Shown here: one piece after another, positions 61,942-64,000 of the stretch | Layout: every line of letters begins with the position of its first letter | Numbering within the stretch: position 1 is the stretch's first letter | Assembly: GCF_013373865.1 (NCBI RefSeq) | Contig: NC_050467.1 | Span: 37,681,132-37,745,131, forward strand | From: Monomorium pharaonis | Taxonomy: Eukaryota > Arthropoda > Insecta > Hymenoptera > Formicidae | DNA: 64,000 nt | Direction of reading: 5' to 3' | The notes under the pieces: model-generated | What the model saw: the letters and a program-made list of their open reading frames with translations, nothing else | What the model was told of the DNA's origin: nothing | Database searches by the model: none | Program-made: the position numbers and the translations under genes

Positions 61942-62220
61942 TCAACGACCGGCGTGCGACTGACAATCGGCCGCCCCACACCATCGTCAATCCGGCGAAT
62001 CGCGCGGGCGCGCGGGCCGCTTCGATCCTCTCCGCACGACCTCGGTCGTGCTCGACCACGTCGCTCTCCGGGGGATGAAACCCCCTTTCGCGATGCGCGC
62101 TGGTCCACGCAGCCTCCCTCGCGTCCTCGTGCCGTGGCTCGACGTTTCTACTGAATGCGCGTGGGCGCACGGACAAATCCGGGCGTTTACCCTGAGTGAA
62201 AGGTCACCGTTGACTTCTTA
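61942..62220 (-). promoter_or_regulatory. CpG-rich island upstream of the Cys/His-rich gene
   Basis: The GC-rich composition of exon 1 continues upstream of its ATG to about 62200 and then drops sharply into AT-rich DNA before the VWA8 stop. This suits a promoter and 5' UTR for the Cys/His-rich gene. No TATA box is evident. Confidence 0.4.
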
Positions 62221-62426
62221 GCAAGATCTCGTGCGATAATACATTGCTTTGATATAAGCGCGAATCAAGATAATTAGTGTTTGCTTCCGAGCTTGAGGAC
62301 TAGAAAGATCTTGGTAATGCGATGTGAGAGAAGTGCGAATATTACGTACGTATTTCCTTTTAACGATGATTTCATATTAAAACTTCTTTCATATATTACA
62401 AGATTTTTAAAAGACGTCTGAAAATT

Positions 62427-62432
62427 TTTATT
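62427..62432 (-). terminator. Possible VWA8 poly(A) signal
   Basis: TTTATT on the + strand gives AATAAA on the minus strand about 160 nt after the VWA8 stop codon. Confidence 0.4.
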
Positions 62433-62590
62433 TACAGAAATTTACAGTAGTTATACCTATAAATGTAATTGTACTACATAAAATTCTATATTTAAAGAAA
62501 ATGTATTAAATAATTATTTTGTTAATTATAAGCGACAAGGCGCGCTCATTTGTCTATGCAAAGTTTTAATTCCACTAACCGTTATTAATG

Positions 62591-64000
62591 TTAAGTTGAT
62601 CGCGTCGTACTTAAAACAGAAGCGGCAAATATCCGCTGTAAAATTCGTGGTATATTCTTAAGATCCATGCACACGAACGCGCGACCAGAAGGCATCTCTT
62701 TCGTCAATCTAAAAATAATACAAACATTTTAATTAGAATCAATAGGCTTGAAAAAATACAAGGAAAAGAAACGGTAAATTTCTATTTAATCGTAAAACTA
62801 CCTAGTTGCTTGATCACCCAACGATCCAATAAAAATCGCGTAGGCATTCACGTCCGCGTTAGACATTAATAATTTCGCAAATCGTTTGGGCGAGATCCCG
62901 TAACGATCCAGATTCGCATCCGAGAGAACAACTACGATGGATTCGTCGGAATCCTCTTTCGCCAGACTCGCAATTGCGTGCTGCGTCGCCTCCAGTGTAT
63001 TATCACCGGACATGCAAAATTGCGAGTGAGCGTGCATTGTCTGCAAAGAACAAATATAATCGCTTATTAATTAAATCGCTCATTCCAGAAAGCAGAAATG
63101 AATCCGCTTACCTTAATCACCTCCAGTCGTCGTTTATTATCCGTCGGCGGTTGCGTACGATCGACGAAAACAATACGGTAATCATCGCCGGAATGACCGA
63201 CGATGTCGTATTGAAATTTACCCTCGTAACCACTGAAAGCCTCCATTACCATGACACAGGCCTCCAATTCGCGATCTAGTCGGCCATCGTAACCATTGAA
63301 TCTGTACATGCTACCGGACACGTCCACGATGAGTTTCAATCGCTTCGGCTTCAATTGCGGGGCGCCAATCTCCGGTTCTTTTTCCGCCCTGCGCCGGTAA
63401 ATCGTTTTCTCGCCTGTTAATCCTTCGATTAACTTGGTATCGTCTAGCTCGCCCGACGTCTGATGCCTGCACCATTGTCGCTCGTTGCTCTTTGCCTGAA
63501 GCGAACCTATAAATGGCATGCGAGCGTGCGATAAGGAAACTAATTTCCATAAAAGTCGGATTTGCGTTGGGGCTTAGAACGCTCACCTAATATGACTCTC
63601 AAGGCCTGTACTTGATTGTGAACCGCGTCGCTAAACTGAGTGTACAGTTTGTGATCGTATTCGCTCATTTTTATGTCCTTGAGCCGCTGCTTGAACGCGC
63701 GAAGGCCCATCTCGCGAGCGGCTTTCTTTATATGTTCCGGAACCGCATTCTTCTCCTCGTCACTGAGTTGATGCACTGTGTGTCCAGCGTCCAGCCGATA
63801 TGGCCCTCCCTTTCCACCCAAACCTGCTGTATCTCTGCCTGAAATATAATTTTATGCGCATCTACTGTTATAGTATATTGTTGATGATTAGGCTTTAGTA
63901 TATCTTCATCATTAACCTTCATCAACATAACGATATGCAATTTCCCCTTAATTTTATCTTATTCATTATCTCGTTTAGATTCCACCCGTACCTCCGGTTC
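62591..64000 (-). CDS. von Willebrand factor A domain-containing protein 8, C-terminal part
   Basis: Five minus-strand exons are visible: 63992-64000 (partial), 63587-63838, 63112-63506, 62802-63040 and 62591-62708. All join in frame and give the last 336 residues. The sequence follows metazoan VWA8: a GTGGRDTAGLGGKGGPYRLD segment before a helical stretch, a G-E-L-D-D...L-T-G-E-K block, and then the VWA domain with the MIDAS motif D-V-S-G-S-M. It continues through S-G-D-N-T-L-E and V-L-S-D-A-N-L-D-R-Y-G-I to I-G-S-L-G-D-Q-A-T-R. The last exon, too short to show as a long frame, supplies the expected P-S-G-R-A-F-V ending and the stop. VWA8 is known as a mitochondrial-matrix-associated AAA+ ATPase with a C-terminal VWA domain; the ATPase part lies beyond the right edge. 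The 63992 exon boundary rests on nine bases and is the least certain. Confidence 0.93.

Noticed and set aside
61731..62176. Minus-strand frames of 125 and 120 codons and a 66-codon + frame in the GC island
   Set aside because: They lie in other frames over, or upstream of, exon 1 of the Cys/His gene, with no domain and low-complexity Arg/Ala content typical of GC-rich DNA.
1..64000. CRISPR arrays, bacterial operons, tRNA or rRNA genes
   Set aside because: The window is clearly an insect nuclear genome with spliced genes. The regular repeats are minisatellites without spacers, and no tRNA cloverleaf or rRNA motif was seen by eye.

Overview
This is eukaryotic DNA, most probably from a hymenopteran insect and plausibly an ant. 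The support is short phased introns with GT-AG ends, AT-rich intergenic DNA broken by CpG-rich islands, a tandem family of small secreted chymotrypsin-like proteases of the insect digestive type, and the metazoan gene VWA8. The species is an inference; nothing in the sequence names it.

Layout. (1) Bases 1-28,200 are gene-poor. The one well-supported gene is a two-exon RING protein (7762-9294) carrying six identically spaced C2HC zinc fingers, two of which lie in a 180-bp near-perfect tandem duplication. The rest is non-coding by eye, with GC-rich islands and a few short inverted-repeat elements. (2) Bases 28,200-56,700 hold a tandem array of S1A serine proteases, all on the + strand. Three copies are intact seven-exon genes (40676-43106, 48188-50046, 51390-53292). 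At least four more are remnants: a signal-peptide exon and a mutated last exon separated by a 1-kb minisatellite (28233-30583), a copy collapsed from exon 3 into the 3' UTR (50840-51130), a stray last-exon tail (53457-53498), and an orphan signal-peptide exon followed by a second minisatellite (56127-56674). Segmental duplications of flanking DNA (30.8-34.9 kb with 36.3-39.2 kb; 35.1-36.3 kb with 53.9-55.1 kb) show how the array grew. One duplicate carries a 1.2-kb TTAA-flanked transposon that is absent from its partner. (3) Bases 59,100-64,000 hold two minus-strand genes. One is an unrecognised Cys/His-rich repeat protein (exons 61577-61941 and 59181-59736, 3' end not found). The other is the C-terminal 336 residues of VWA8 (five exons, 62591-64000, entering from the right edge).

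The intact proteases look like recent paralogues with one shared design: a 16-residue signal peptide, Arg/Ile activation cleavage, a His-Asp-Ser triad, three disulfides and Gly at position 189. All three have a TATA box about 50-60 bp before the ATG. They differ at positions 190 and 192 next to the specificity pocket. Nothing links the protease array functionally to the RING gene, the Cys/His gene or VWA8.

The observations most worth following are the seven-fold C-x-C-x(4-6)-C-x(1-2)-H repeat protein, the RING protein with an expanding finger array, the pairing of both orphan protease first exons with minisatellites, and the TTAA element carrying a decayed Mutator-like transposase-domain fragment with a matching empty site in the window.
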